A stretch of DNA of 64,000 nucleotides from Pseudovibrio sp. M1P-2-3 (GCF_031501865.1 NZ_JARRCW010000001.1:2129001-2193000); one strand, 5' to 3'; numbered from the stretch's first letter, positions 1 through 14,500 are shown. Made by a program: numbers and translations. Notes: generated by a model from the letters alone, not told the origin.

Positions 1-1050
1 GCGCTTGGATCTGACCTTGCGCACTATTTGACTGAATTGGCTCCCACGGCATGGAACACATATGGGCCAACTGAATGTACTGTTACAGTCACTACCAGTC
101 GACTGACTTCAGAATATAGCAACTCCATCGGAGTTCCGGCACAAAATGTACAAGCCTTTGTGGTGGACCCATGGGGGCAGCCGGTCCCGATTGGAGTTTC
201 TGGTGAACTGTTGATTGGCGGGGTTCAGGTGAGCCGCGGCTACCTAAGGCGTTCCGGTTTAACTGCTGAGAAGTTCATTGCCGATCCGTTTTCGGGCAAG
301 AAAGGTGCACGCCTCTATCGTACCGGGGACTTGGCTCGCTGGCGATCTGATGGCACGCTGGAGTATCTGGGCCGCATCGATACTCAGGTCAAAATCCGCG
401 GCATGCGGGTGGAGCTGGGTGAGATTGAGGCGGCGCTGCAAGCGCAAGCGGGCATTGTTCAGGCTGTTGTTGTGGCACGCAGTTTTGAAGGGACCTCAAG
501 AGAGGATGTTTCTCTCGTGGCCTATGTGGTGCCGCAAGGTAGGACGGAAGATCTGGTGGCCTGTGCGCTTGACCATTCAGTTGAGAGTGATGGCGGCGCT
601 AAGACAGACCAGCAGGCCATGCACATCTTGCGGCTGGAAGGGGTGCTGGATGTGGCGCAGGTGCGCTCGTGTCTGGCCTCTATCTTGCCCCGCCATATGA
701 TCCCTTCCCAGTTTGTCGGGTTGTCGTGCCTGCCACTCACGCCGTCAGGAAAAGTAGACCGCAAAGCCCTGCCGGATGTAGCGGGAACAACCGTTCAAGT
801 GGGCTATGTGGCGCCGCGAACCCAGCATGAAGAGCTGATCTGCCAGATCATGCGCGATGTGATTGCCCATGATCGCCGTTCTCTGGAGCGGGTGGGACTT
901 GATGATAACTTCTTCGAGATCGGGGGCCATTCTATTTTTGCCGCCCAGTTGGCGCTGCGGCTGGAAAAAGCCCTTGGTATGCACGTGCCGGTGCGCCTTG
1001 TGTTTGAAAGCCCCAGTGCCCGCCAGCTGGCTACACGGCTTGAGGAGCGT
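1..1050 (+). other. NRPS1 module 1 (partial): A1 C-terminal half and carrier T1
   Basis: The window opens inside the A domain just before its WNTYGPTEC (A5) motif. YRTGDL, the IRGMRVELGEIE hinge and SGKVDRK follow. T1 has GGHSIFAAQ with its serine codon at 931-933 (type X carrier). The upstream half of A1 is not visible. The almost identical A3 of NRPS2 reads DVEHVGTVTK at the ten specificity positions. Glu at the third position often accompanies basic substrates, but I cannot name the amino acid. Confidence 0.9.
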
Positions 1051-2500
1051 TTTGACAAGCCGTTGCCAGCTGTGGAGCCGGTGGATCGCAAGGCGCCCAT
1101 TCCCGCCTCGTTCGAGCAAGAGCGCATGTGGCTGGCCAATGCCCGCTTTGAGGGGCAGCCAGTCTACAATGAAGGCATGCCGCTGATCCTGCGCGGGGCT
1201 GTGGACACACCGGCCCTTCGTCAGGCGGTGCAAGGGGTGTTGGAGCGCTATGAGGTGCTGCGTACTCGGCTGGTCAGCCGCGATACCGGCCTGTGGCAGG
1301 AGATTGATCCGCCCGAAAGCCTGCAGAACGTGTTTGAGGATTGGTCACAAGAGGGGCAGCCATTGGAGGCGTTGCAGGAGCGGGCACAGCAGCGCGGTGC
1401 CCGGCTGCTCGCCGCCGCCTATGATCTGAGTACTGATCACCCCTGTCGCTCGCTGGTGCTCAAGCTCTCGCCAACCGTTCATGTGTGGTGTCTGGCCACC
1501 CACCACAGTGTGGGGGACAATTGGTCGCTCAGCCATGTGCTGCCCGCCGATTTTGCCGCGCTTTATGAGGCAGCCACAGAGGGACGTCCGGTAGCTTTGC
1601 CTCCCTTACCGCTGCACTATGCAGACTATGCCGCCTGGCAGCGGTCCGAGGCGATGGCGTCGGTATTGGCTGAAGAGCTGCAGTGGTGGCAACAGACCCT
1701 GTCTGGCATACCACAAGCGTTGGACTTGCCGTTTGATCGGCCGCGGCCGCAGCAGCGCAGCTTTGCCGGACGCCGGATTATCACACCGGGACTGGACCCG
1801 GACCAGTGGCGGCAAGTGGAGGCGTTTGCCGCCCGTCATGAAGCCACGCCATTTATGGTGTTTGTGGCAGCGCTTTCCAGCTTTCTTGCCCGGGTCTGTG
1901 GTAATCAGAACATTGTTCTGGGCACGCCGCATGTGATGAAGCCCGATGCGGCCTTGTGGCCCGAGTTTGGCTACTTTGGTAATACATTAGCCCTGCGCCT
2001 GCCGGTTGATGGGCAAGAGAGTTTTGAGAGTTTGGTGACACAGGCCCGTACCTGCGTGCAGGATGCCTTTAGCCATCAGTATGTTCCCTTTGAACAGGTT
2101 GTTTCCGCTTTGGAGGACACAGCTGCCACCGTCACCCCGGTGTTTCAGGTGCTGTTGGTGATGCATGCGTTTCGCGATGAAGGAGCTGTGCTGCTGGACG
2201 GGGTTGAGGCGGAGTACCTTGAGGGCTCACATCCGCCGATCTCGAAATATGATCTGACGGTGGATATCAACCCCTGCACCTCAGGTGTGATCCTCTCCAT
2301 GGAGTATGCCACAGATGTCTTTGACGAGAAAACTGTCCAACGCCTCGGGGCCATGCTGCAGCGGTTCTTAACTTCTGCGTTGCAAACACCTGACACACCC
2401 GTTGCGTTGCTTCAGCTTTTGGATGGGGCAGAGCGTGAGCAGCTGCTGCACGGCTTTAACGACACACACGTGAGTTACCCAGAGGATCAAACGGTTGTGG
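1..2500 (+). repeat. Inverted in-frame repeat R5, NRPS1 copy
   Basis: The A1 C-terminal half, T1 and C2 pair with 53816-56315 on the opposite strand (coordinates sum to 56316). Differences are few; the largest cluster is near 240-260. The repeat may extend beyond the window edge on the NRPS1 side. Confidence 0.87.
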
Positions 2501-5500
2501 ACCTGTTCGAAGCACAAGCCCGTCAGCAGCCTGAGGCGGTTGCGGTGGTGGATGGGGAACACCAGCTGAGTTATGGCGAGTTGGATGCGGCCTCCAACCG
2601 TCTGGCCCGTTATCTGATTAGCCAAGGGGTGGGATTAGAGCAGGTAGTCGGCGTGTGTCTGGAACGCTCCGCTGAGCTGATCATCACCTTGCTGGCCATC
2701 TGGAAGGCAGGCGGGGCCTATCTACCGCTTGATCCAGACTATCCGCCAGAGCGCCTCGCTTTCATGCTGGGAGACGCTGGGGTGAGGGTGGTTCTCACCC
2801 ACCGTAATATGAGGGAAGCTGCTGCCCTGAATGCGAAAGCAGGCGAGATACGTCTGGTTGTTCTGGATGATATCGATATTCGACAATCGTTAACGGCGTT
2901 CAGCGGCAAAGTACTTACACAAAGTTACTTAGAGAGTTCACTGACACCCCGTTCCCTTGCCTATGTGATCTATACCTCTGGTTCTACTGGAATACCCAAG
3001 GGGGTAATGGTACCGCACCACAATGTGGTGCGGCTGCTCAAAGCTACACAAAGATGGTTCCAGTTTGGGCCTGCGGATGTGTGGTCCCTGTTCCACTCGT
3101 ATGCCTTTGACTTTTCTCTCTGGGAGATGTGGGGGGCCTTATGTACAGGGGGGAGGGCGGTGGTTGTCCCGCTTTGGATTGCCCGCTCCCCACATGCCTT
3201 TGCAGATCTTGTGATTAAAAGAGGAGTGAGTGTTCTCAACCAGACCCCCACAGCCTTTGCTGGACTGCTTGAACATCTGCTGCATTCTGACTCGGATACC
3301 AGTTCGCTTCGGTTGGTGATTTTTGGTGGTGAAGCATTTGATCTTAGCCTGCTGGCACCTTTGCAACAGCAAGACAGTGGTTTGCGGCCAAGCTTTGTCA
3401 ATATGTATGGCATTACAGAGACAACGGTGCATTCTACCTATTTCCCGGTGCTCCTTGATAGAGGTGCTGGAGGGGGAAGCTGCATTGGCAGGGCTCTGCC
3501 TGATTTGCAACTGTATGTGCTGGATGAGTGGCTGGGTTTAGCTCCTCTGGGTGTGTCTGGAGAGCTGCTTGTGGCAGGCGCGGGACTTGCCAGAGGTTAT
3601 TTGGGTCGTTCGGGATTGACTGCTGAGAAGTTCATCGCGGATCCGTTTTCCGGCAAAGCGGGGGCGCGGCTGTACCGCACCGGGGATCTGGCCCACTGGC
3701 GGTCTGATGGCACGCTGGAGTATCTGGGCCGCATCGATACTCAGGTCAAAATCCGTGGCATGCGGGTGGAGCTGGGGGAGATCGAGGCGGTCTTGCAATC
3801 GCAAGAGGGCATCCGTCAAGCCATTGTCGTAGCCACCAGCTCGCAGGACCCACAGGGAACCCAAACACAGCTGGTGGCCTATGTGGTGCCCAGTGCTTTA
3901 CAAAATGGGGAAGGTCCTTCTTCTTCACAGGCATCAAACACACAGGCAAGGGAAGGAAACGCACCCACCTCTGCCCAACTGAGTTTGGTGGGTTTGATTG
4001 ATCTGGTTGCTCTACGTGCTGCCCTTAAACGGCACCTTCCTGACCACATGGTGCCAGCCCAGTTTATCGGGCTGTCTTGTGTGCCACTCACGCCGTCGGG
4101 CAAAGTGGACCGCAAGACCCTGCCGGATGTGAGTGGAGAGGTGGTGCAAAGCCGGTTTGTGGCGCCAGCCAACGCGACAGAACAGCTGGTTGCCGCAATC
4201 TTTAGTGAGCTACTTGGGGTGGAGCAAGTGGGACGGGAGGATAATTTCTTTGCCCTTGGCGGCCATTCGCTTCGTGCTGTCCAGCTGGTTACCCGGCTAC
4301 AGGCGGCAACCGGTAAGAACGTTGCCATTCGCCATGTGTTTGAAGCGCCCACGGTTGTTGAACTGGCTGTCTATCTGGATCACACCCAATTGGCCTCTGA
4401 GTATGTCCCTCTGGTGCCAGCTGACCGGGCTCATCCGCTGCCGCTATCGTTCCAACAAGAACGCTTGTGGTTTTTGGATCAGTTGGATGAAGGGGCTGGC
4501 GCTGCCTATAGCATTACAGGTGCTTGGCAGATAGAGGGACACATCAACCGAGTTGCCCTTGATCGGGCAGTTTGGGATTTGCTGGCCCGCCATGAAGCTT
4601 TACGCACGGTGCTTGTCAGTGAAAGTCATGGGCAGCCATCGCAACGTATCTGCCCCGTAACAGGCTCTGAGATGGTTGTTAAGGATGTATCTAGTCTGGA
4701 CAGACAGCGGCAGATGGAGTGGGTGCGAGAACTGGAATCGCAACGGTTTGCATTGGATAAAGGGCCGCTGTTCACTCTCACACTATTATTGTGTTCTCCA
4801 ACCTCACAAATTTTAGTGTTCCGTGGACATCACAGTGTCTTAGACGGCTGGTCTCTTTCCATTTTATGGCAGGACCTTTCGATGTTTTATTTGCAGGCGT
4901 GTGAAGGTAGCTCCGCCCACTTACCTACACCTATTCAGTATGCCGATTATGCGGTCTGGCAACGCAAAGTATTGTCGCACGAAAGCTTGAAGGAAGAAGT
5001 TAATTGGTGGATGCAGGAGTTGTCGGGGATGCCTCAGGTGATTTCTCTGCCATTTGATTATCCTCGACCAAGGCAGATGAACTATGCTGGCGGCATGGTA
5101 TCATTCTCTGTTTCTTCTCAGGTGACACAGGGACTGAAAGACTTGGGCAGGCGGCATAACGCCACCTTGTTTATGGTTCTGGAGACGGCTATGGCAGCTT
5201 TTTTGTGTCGTCTTGGTGCAGGAAACGATGTGGTAATTGCCACCTCGGTGGCAGGTCGATCCCTACCTGAACTGGAAGGGATGGTCGGCCTTTTTGTCAA
5301 TACTCTGGCCGTGCGCAATCGGATTAATCTGAGTAGATCGTTTACTGAACAACTTAATGTGTGTCAGCAAGCAATACTGGCAGCGTTTGCCCATGATATG
5401 GTGCCGTTTGAAGCGATTGTGGATGCGGTGACACCGGTGCGCACCTTGAGACACCCTCCATTAACGCAGGTGTTGCTGGTATTGCAAAACACCCCGCTGG

Positions 5501-8500
5501 GGCCAGAGATGCTACATCTTGGCAACAGCGTAGCGCACCAGATTGAGAGTGAAGAACAAACCGCAAAGTTTGACCTGACGCTGGATTTGACCGAAGGCCC
5601 CCAAGGCTTGAGTGGTACGCTGAACTATGCCTCCCAGCTGTTTGAGCCAACGACATGCGCAAGAATTGCAGCCATGTTCCAACTGTTTTTGGAGGATGTT
5701 TCCCATGCTCCACAAAAGAGCCTGCATGAGATGTGCCTTCTGGACGGGAGCCAGCGGGATCATCTGCTGTATGACTACCAAAACCCTGTTTCGGATGAAC
5801 CCATAGACCTAACGGTTATAGATCTGTTTGAGACGCAGGCTCGTTTATACCCGCAGTCGAGAGCTGTTATTCATGGTCAACTGGAGGTTTGCTATGGAGA
5901 ACTGGATCAATCATCCAGCCGGCTGGCCCACTATCTACTGACCAAAGGGGTGGAACCTGAGCAAGTGGTAGGCGTGTGCATGGAGCGCTCAGCCGAGCTG
6001 ATCATTATACTGCTGGCGATCTGGAAAGCAGGCGGGGTTTACTTGCCATTGGACCCGCAGGACCCGCCAGAACGCCTAGCCTTTTTGGTACAAGATGCTA
6101 ATGCAGGACTAATGATCCTCTCGAAATCCAGTGGTTTGATGCAGCATGAGGGAATGGAGCGTCTGAATGTTCCTTTTGTATGCCTAGATAGTTTTTGTCT
6201 GCAAATGCACTCTGACCAAGTGGAGGTAACTTCTCTCCCCTCTTTAAACCTGCAGCCTAAGAGGCAGGCCTATGTGATCTATACCTCTGGTTCATCGGGA
6301 CATCCCAAAGGAGTTGTTGGGAGCCATGACAACCTTGTGCACCTTGCTTGGGGGTACTGTCAGGGGCTACAGATTCAATCCCATTTACATGGTTTACAGC
6401 GTGCACCCCATATTTGGGTTGTTTTTTTTGAAGAAGTGTTGCCGATGCTTGTCACAGGAGGCTGTGTGGAGATTTACCACAAGCGTGGGCCCTTTGATGC
6501 ACAAGACTTCTGGGCGTTTGTGAAAGAGAAATCCATTAATTATCTGGTTGGTCTCCCTTCTCTTCTGGGGTCTGCCTCCGAAGAATTTGACTTTGCACAG
6601 AAAGTGTTTGTGGTAACCGGAGAAGCCCCCAAGTGGCAAGATCTTGAGCCAGTAGCCACTCATGCACAGCTGCACAACTCTTTCGGCTCAACGGAAACGG
6701 GAGCAGTTTCGGCTATTAGCTCTCAGATTTTGTCTAGTGATAGCATGACGGAGCTGCGCCCCTTTGGCGTGGCCAAGATATACATTCTGGACACCTATCT
6801 TGGGTTGGCACCGGTGGGGGTAACCGGGCAGGTTCATGTGGGTGGACAGGCCGCAGCCCGTGGCTATGTGGGGCAGGCAAAACTGACAGCGCAAAAGTTT
6901 ATCGCTGATCCGTTTTCGAATAAGGGGGGCGAACGTCTTTACTGCACCGGAGATCTTGCCCGGTGGCGCTCCGATGGCACGCTTGAGCTGATAGGCCGTA
7001 TGGATCGTCAGGTGAAAGTTCTGGGTATGCGAGTGGAGCTGGGCGAGATAGAGATGGCACTTCAGAGGCAAGGGGCTATTGCTCAGGCCGCTGTGGTGGC
7101 ACGCAAGGCAGAAGGGAGAGAGGTTCAGCTGACGGCTTATGTGGTACCTCAATCTGTACTTGAGGAACAAAAGGGGAAGGAAATCGATGTGGGACAGCCC
7201 CCATTGAAGACGAATTGCCCGCTGGTATTACCGTCCCCAATCCTGCCCGATCTCATGGAACTACGCCGGGCACTGCAGCAAACACTACCACAGCATATGA
7301 TTCCTGTCCGTTTTGTAGGGCTCACATATCTACCTCTCACCGCTACGGGCAAACGTGATCGCCAAGCATTGCCCGATGTGGCGGGCAGCACTGTTCAAGT
7401 GGGGTATGCAGCACCGCAAAGCTCTCAGGAATGGCTGGTGGCAGAAACCTTCACCAACATTCTGGGAGTAGAACGGGTGGGCCGCAATGACAGTTTTTTT
7501 GATCTGGGAGGACACTCGCTCAGTGCAGTGCGACTGGTGTCACGGTTGTCTCAGTCTGTGGGCAAGACAGTTGCAGTGCGCGATGTGTTTGAAAATCCAA
7601 CAGTTGCTGGGCTAGCACTGCAACTGCAGACCATGACCACCTTCTATGATCAGATGCCGCTGGTGCCCCAAGACCACAATCAGCTTCTGCCGCTCTCGTT
7701 ACAGCAAGAGCGGCTGTGGTTTCTCGATCGTCTGGATGCCCGGGCGGGGGCGGCCTATCATACCTTTATGGCTGTCTACCTGACGGGTCCGTTGGATGTT
7801 GTGGCGCTTGATCAGGCTGTGGCCAAACTAGTTGCTCGCCATACTGTCTTGCGCACTACCTTCGTGGAAAGTGATTATGGTCGGCCCTATCAGCGTATTG
7901 CTTCTGCCGAAGGTCGGGGCTTGGTGCGGAAAGAGGAGGGGAAAGGATGGAGTAAAACACAACAGGAGGCATGGATTGAAGTTTGCCTGACCCGCTCCTT
8001 TGACTTGGCAAAAGGTCCTTTGTTTCGGGTAGAGTTGCTGCGATTGGGTCAGAACTATCATTTGATGGTGATTGGCGCACACCATAGTGTGATGGATGGT
8101 TGGTCCTTTGGTATTTTGCGCAAGGATCTGGCGGCTCTTTATAGGGAAGTTATGACTGGCAGCCCAGCCCCTCTGTCCCCCCTTACGATAGACTATGCAG
8201 ATTATGCAGTGTGGCAGCGACAGGTACTGACATCAGAGCACTTAAAGTTAGATTTGGCATGGTGGGTTGAAGAGCTTTCAGGAGTGCCAGAGGCGATTAC
8301 TCTGCCGTTTGATCGCCCTAGGCCTCCAATTATGGACTATAAGGGGAGCCGAGTGCCTCTTTCCGTTCCCGCGCAGCTTACCCAAGAGCTCAAACAGTTG
8401 GGACAAGCTCACACGGCCACCTTGTTTATGGTGCTGGAAACCGTGTTTGCGGTACTATTATCTCGCCTTGGAGCGGGGAGGGAAGTGGTGATTGCTACCC

Positions 8501-11500
8501 CGGTAGCTGGACGCAACAGAACCGAGCTGGAAGGTTTGATTGGCTTCTTTGTCAATACGGTGCCGATACGTAATAGATTAAACCTGAAACGGTCCTTTTC
8601 TGAACAGCTGCAGATATGTCAGGAGGCGGTTCTGGCGGCGCTTGCCCATGACACTGTGCCCTTTGGACAGGTGGTGGATGCGCTTTCGCCAGAACGATCC
8701 ATGGGGCATGCGCCGATTACACAAGTTCTGTTGACATTGCAAAATGTTCCTGATTGGGAGAGCGAGCTGACCCTTGGTGAGGCTGTAGCTACCTCGGTTT
8801 CCATGAGCAAAGAGGTGAGCGCCAAATTTGAGCTGGAACTTGTCCTTTGGGAAACGCGACAGGGTTTGGAAGGCACCCTTGTTTTTGCCACTCAAGTATT
8901 TGACCAGCAAACCGCGGAGCACATTGCTGCCCAATACTGCCGATTACTACAGCGGGTCGTGCAGGCCCCGCATATAGCTCTTTATGATCTGCCGGTTTTG
9001 GATGGGGCAGAGCGTGAGCAGCTGCTGTATGGCTTTAACGACACACACGTGAGTTACCCAGAAAATCAAACGGTTGTGGACCTGTTTGAAGCGCAAGCCC
9101 GCCAGCGGCCTGAAGCTGTTGCGGTGGTGGATGGGGCACATCAGCTGAGCTATGGCGAACTGGATGCGGCCTCCAACCGACTGGCCCGCTATCTGATCTT
9201 TCAAGGCGTGGGACCGGAACAGGTGGTGGGGGTATGTCTGGAGCGCTCCGCCCAGCTGATCATCACCTTGCTGGCCATCTGGAAGGCAGGCGGCGCCTAC
9301 CTGCCGCTGGATCCAGACTATCCGCCAGAGCGCCTCGCCTTTATGCTGAAAGATGCTAGGGCAAAGGTGGTTGCGACAGACAAGACGGCTTGTAGGTCCA
9401 TAGGTGAACTGGAAAAGGATAAGTCTGTTCGCCGGCTTTTTGTGGATGGACAGATCACAAAGACGGCCATAGCTGGGCTTTCGGCACATCGACTGCTGCC
9501 GCAGGAGCGCCTTGCCCGCCTTTGGCCGAGTACACTCTGTTATACTTTATTTACGTCCGGTTCCAGTGGACGGCCCAAGGGGGTCTGTGTGGAACACCGG
9601 CAACTGACCAACTATCTTGGTTTTGTCAATAGCGCGTTTGCGAGAAAAAAAGTAGAGCGGGTACTTCATTATACGAGCCTTGGATTTGATTATTCAGCAG
9701 AAGAGTTATGGTGGCCACTGGCCTATGGACATACAGCGGTGATCTGGACAGGCTCGCGTCAAATGCTTGCCGAGACTCTGGGGCGCTGTTTACATCAAGC
9801 CCATGTAACCACCTTGGTCGTGGTCCCCTCACTCCTTGAAGTTTTGCAAGAACAAGACGACTTGAAAGGGAGTCTTGATTTGCAAGTGCTGTGCGGAGGG
9901 GAGGCTCTGCCCCTTCGTATGGCACAAAAGTTACTTAATGCAGAATTGGTGGGGCGTCTGGTCAATCACTACGGCCCTGTGGAGACCACCATCAATGTGT
10001 CCTATGCGGTGGTCGAAGAGATACACAGCTCTTCGATCCCTATTGGTTCGCCAGTATCTAACACGCAGACGTATGTGGTGGACCCATGGGGGCAGCCAGT
10101 TCCCATTGGTGTTGCAGGCGAACTGCTCATCGGTGGGATGCAGGTGAGCCGAGGGTATCTGGGTCGTTCTGGTTTAACTGCTGAGAAGTTCATCGCCGAT
10201 CCGTTTTCCGGTAAATTGGGGGCGCGGCTGTACCGCACCGGGGACCTAGCTCGCTGGCGACCAGATGGTACGCTGGAGTATCTGGGCCGCATCGATACTC
10301 AGGTCAAAATCCGTGGCATGCGGGTGGAGCTGGGGGAGATCGAGGCGGTCTTGCAATCGCAAGAGGGCATCCGTCAAGCCATTGTCGTAGCCACCAGCTC
10401 GCAGGACCCACAGGGAACCCAAACACAGCTGGTGGCCTATGTGGTGCCCAGTGCTTTACAAAATGGGGAAGGTCCTTCTTCTTCACAGACATCAAACACA
10501 CAGGCAAGGGAAGGAAACGCACCCACCTCTGCCCAACTGAGTTTGGTGGGTTTGATTGATCTGGTTGCTCTACGTGCTGCCCTTAAACGGCACCTTCCTG
10601 ACCACATGGTGCCAACCCAGTTTATCGGGCTGTCTTGTGTGCCACTCACGCCGTCGGGCAAAGTGGACCGCAAGGCCCTGCCGGATGTGAGTGGAGAGGT
10701 GGTGCAAAGCCGGTTTGTGGCGCCAGCCAACGCGACAGAACAGCTGATTGCCGCAATCTTCAGTGAACTACTTGGGGTGGAGCAAGTGGGACGGGAGGAT
10801 AATTTCTTTGCCCTTGGCGGTCATTCGCTTCGTGCTGTCCAGCTGGTTACCCGGCTACAGGCGGCAACCGGTAAGAACGTTGCCATTCGCCATGTGTTTG
10901 AAGCGCCCACGGTTGTTGAACTGGCTGTCTATCTGGATCACACCCAATTGGCCTCTGAGTATGTCCCTCTGGTGCCAGCTGACCGGGCTCATCCGCTGCC
11001 GCTATCGTTCCAACAAGAACGCTTGTGGTTTTTGGATCAGTTGGATGAACGGGCTGGCGCTGCCTACCATATTGAAGGGGCATTTCTATTGGAAGGTCGG
11101 CTGGACCTGGATGCACTGGACCAGGCCTTTGGAGCCTTGGTCAGTCGCCATGAAGCTTTACGCACGGTCTTTGAGACCGGTGAGAACGATCAGCCCTGTC
11201 AAGTTATCAAAGATGTGCCGGGAACTGGTGTTTTGGTCGTGGAGGATAGCCATGGGGTAAGCGAGGGTGCACTGGTTTCACAGGTTCAGGACCTGTTGGG
11301 ACGTCCCTTTGATCTGATGAAGGGCCCCCTGTTCCGTGTGACCCTACTCCGTATTGCCTCCCACACGCATGTGTTGGTGATAGGCGGCCATCACAGTGTG
11401 TTGGATGGCTGGTCTTTGGGAATATTATGGCGCGAACTCTCTGCGCTTTACCGAGAAGCGATGACAGGGGAGGTGGCCCGTTTGCGCTCCCTTACGGTAC

Positions 11501-14500
11501 AATACCCCGACTATGCGGAGTGGCAACGGCAGGTTTTAAGTCAGGGGCGATTGGAGAAGGAGCTCTCGTGGTGGCGTGAAGAGCTGTCTGGAGTACCGGA
11601 AGCCATCACACTGCCTTTTGACCATCCGCGGCCAAAGACCATGGACTATCAAGGGAGCGTGGTAACATTTACTGTGCCAGAAGAGCTGAACTCGAAGCTC
11701 AAGCAAATGGGACAGTCCCATTCCGCTACCTTGTTCATGGTGCTGGAAACAGTGTTTGCAGTGTTGCTGGCCCGCCTTGGGGCGGGCAGGGATGTGGTGG
11801 TGGCCAGTCCAGAGGCCGGACGTTACCGGCCTGAGCTCGAAGGCTTGATCGGGTTCTTTGTTAACACCTTGACGCTGCGCAACCGTGTGGACTTAACCAG
11901 TTCCTTTGAAGAGCATCTGCAGCGGACACGGGAAGTGGTGTTATCTGCCTTTGCTCATGCCCAAATTCCGTTTGAAGCGGTGGTACAGGCTCTGGAACCA
12001 GTGCGTTCCATGCAGCATGCGCCGGTGGCACAGGTGGCTTTTATTTTACAAAATACTCCTGAGGTGGAGTTTGAACCCCATTTAGGAGAAGTCGAGATCT
12101 CTGGTTTTACGCAGGCCCCGCCCCCGGCAGCAAAGTTTGAACTGGCCTTTGAGTGTGTGGAAACCGATGGTGGTCTTGAGGGCAATGTATTTTATGCCAC
12201 ACAAGTGTTTGACCAGCAAACGGTGGAGCGTATTGCTGCTCAATACTGCCGATTACTACAGCAGGTCGTGCAGGCCCCACAAGCTTGTCTTTATGATCAC
12301 TCGCTTTTGGGTGAGGATGAGTTTGAGCATCTTCTGCACGGCTTTAACGACACACACGTAAGTTACCCAGAGGATCAAACGGTTGTGGAGTTGTTCGAAG
12401 CGCAAGCCCGCCTACGGCCTGACGCTGTTGCGGTGGTGGATGGGGCACACCAGCTGAGCTATGGCGAGTTGGATGCGGCCTCCAACCGTCTGGCCCGGTA
12501 TCTGATCTGTCAAGGGGTGGGACCGGAACAGGTGGTGGGGGTGTGTCTGGAACGCTCCGCCCAGCTGATCATCACCTTGCTGGCCATTTGGAAATCAGGT
12601 GGGGCCTACCTGCCGCTGGACCCTGAACATCCGCCAGAGCGCCTTGCCTTTATGTTAAAAGATGCTGGGGTGAGACTAGGGGTGACAGATAAGTGGCACA
12701 CAGGTTCTGTGATAACAGAGCATGTGGATAATAATAGACAGTCTTGGATCTTGCTGGATAAAATCGGTGTAAACGAATGCTTGAAGGAGTTTGCTAGTTG
12801 CAAGATATTATCTGATGAGGGGAGGTCAGAGTTTAGGACACATCACCTTGCCTATATAATCTATACATCGGGATCAACGGGAAAACCTAAAGCTGTTGCT
12901 GTGTCACACAGCAATACGGTTAATCTGGTAAGGCATCAGGCCACGTATGTTTCAAAGGGCCGATCACAACGGGTAGCCCAGTTCGCCGCCATTGGATTTG
13001 ATGCATCTCTTTCTGAGGCTCTTATGAGTCTGTGTACTGGGGCAACGTTGTGTGTCGTTCCAGTACAGGCGCGTGCCTCAGGAACATTGCTTGCAAGAGA
13101 GATGGAACAGCAAGGCATTACTATGCTGACCCTCCCACCGGTTTTGCTGGGTGATTTTCTCAGAGCTTCGCCAAGTGGCTTGCAAACTTTGGTAACAGCG
13201 GGTGATAAACCGAATTCACGCTGGGTACATCAGGCTACCCAAAACTATTCTTATATCAATGGCTACGGCCCAACTGAAACTACCGTTTGCGTTGCCAATT
13301 TTATCGCCCGTAGTGATTTTACTGACACTGAGGTGCCCATTGGTTCTCCTGTGCCCAACACGCAGGCCTATGTGGTGGATCCAAGGCTCCAGCCTGTCCC
13401 GATTGGAGTTTCTGGCGAACTGCTGATTGGCGGGGTTCAGGTGAGCCGCGGCTACCTAAGGCGTTCCGGTTTAACTGCTGAGAAGTTCATCGCAGATCCG
13501 TTTTCCGGCAAAGCGGGGGCGCGGCTGTATCGCACCGGGGATCTGGCCCGCTGGCGATCTGATGGCACGCTGGAATTCCTTGGCCGTATGGATACTCAGG
13601 TCAAAATCCGCGGCATGCGGGTGGAGCTGGGGGAGATTGAGGCGGCGCTGCAAGCGCAAGCGGGCATTGTTCAGGCTGTTGTTGTGGCACGCAGTTTTGA
13701 AGGGACCTCAAGAGAGGATGTTTCTCTCGTGGCCTATGTGGTGCCGCAAGGTAGGACGGAAGATCTGGTGGCCTGTGCGCTTGACCATTCGGTTGAGAGT
13801 GATGGAGAGACGGACCATCAGGCCATGTATATTTTGAGACTGGAGAGCGTGCTGGATGCGGCGCAGGTGCGCTCGGGTCTGGCCTCTATCTTGCCCGGCC
13901 ATATGATACCTTCCCAGTTTGTCGGGTTGTCGTGCCTGCCACTCACGCCGTCAGGAAAAGTGGACCGCAAAGGCCTGCCGGATGTAGCAGGAACAACCGT
14001 GCAAGTGGGCTTTGTGGCGCCGCGAACCCAGCATGAAGAGCTGATCTGCCAAATCATGCGCGATGTGGTTGCCCATGATCGCCGTTCTCTGGAGCGGGTG
14101 GGACTTGATGATAACTTCTTCGAGATCGGGGGGCATTCTATTTTTGCCGCCCAGTTGGCGCTGCGGCTGGAAAAAGCCCTTGGTATGCACGTGCCGGTAC
14201 GTCTTGTGTTTGAAAGCCCCAGTGCCCGCCAGCTGGCTACACGGCTTGAGGAGCGTTTTGACAAGCCGTTACCAGCTGTGGAGCCGGTGGATCGCAAGGC
14301 GCCCATTTCCGCCTCGTTCGAGCAAGAACGCATGTGGCTGGCCAATGCCCGCTTTGAAGGGCAGCCGGTCTACAATGAGGGCCTGCCGTTGATCTTGCGC
14401 GGGGCTGTGGACACACAGGCCCTTCGTCAGGCGGTACAAGGGGTGTTGGAGCGCTATGAGGTGCTGCGCACCCGGCTGGTCAGCCGCGATACCCGCCTGT

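Noticed and set aside
28-30. TTG at 28 as the start of NRPS1
   Set aside because: The frame is open to position 1 and the residues before it (ALGSDLAHY) continue an A domain also seen complete in NRPS2.
1441-1540. HHSVGDNWS domains as epimerases
   Set aside because: They carry the SFEQERMW start and the full C-domain layout and stand at every condensation position; no epimerase-specific motifs were seen.
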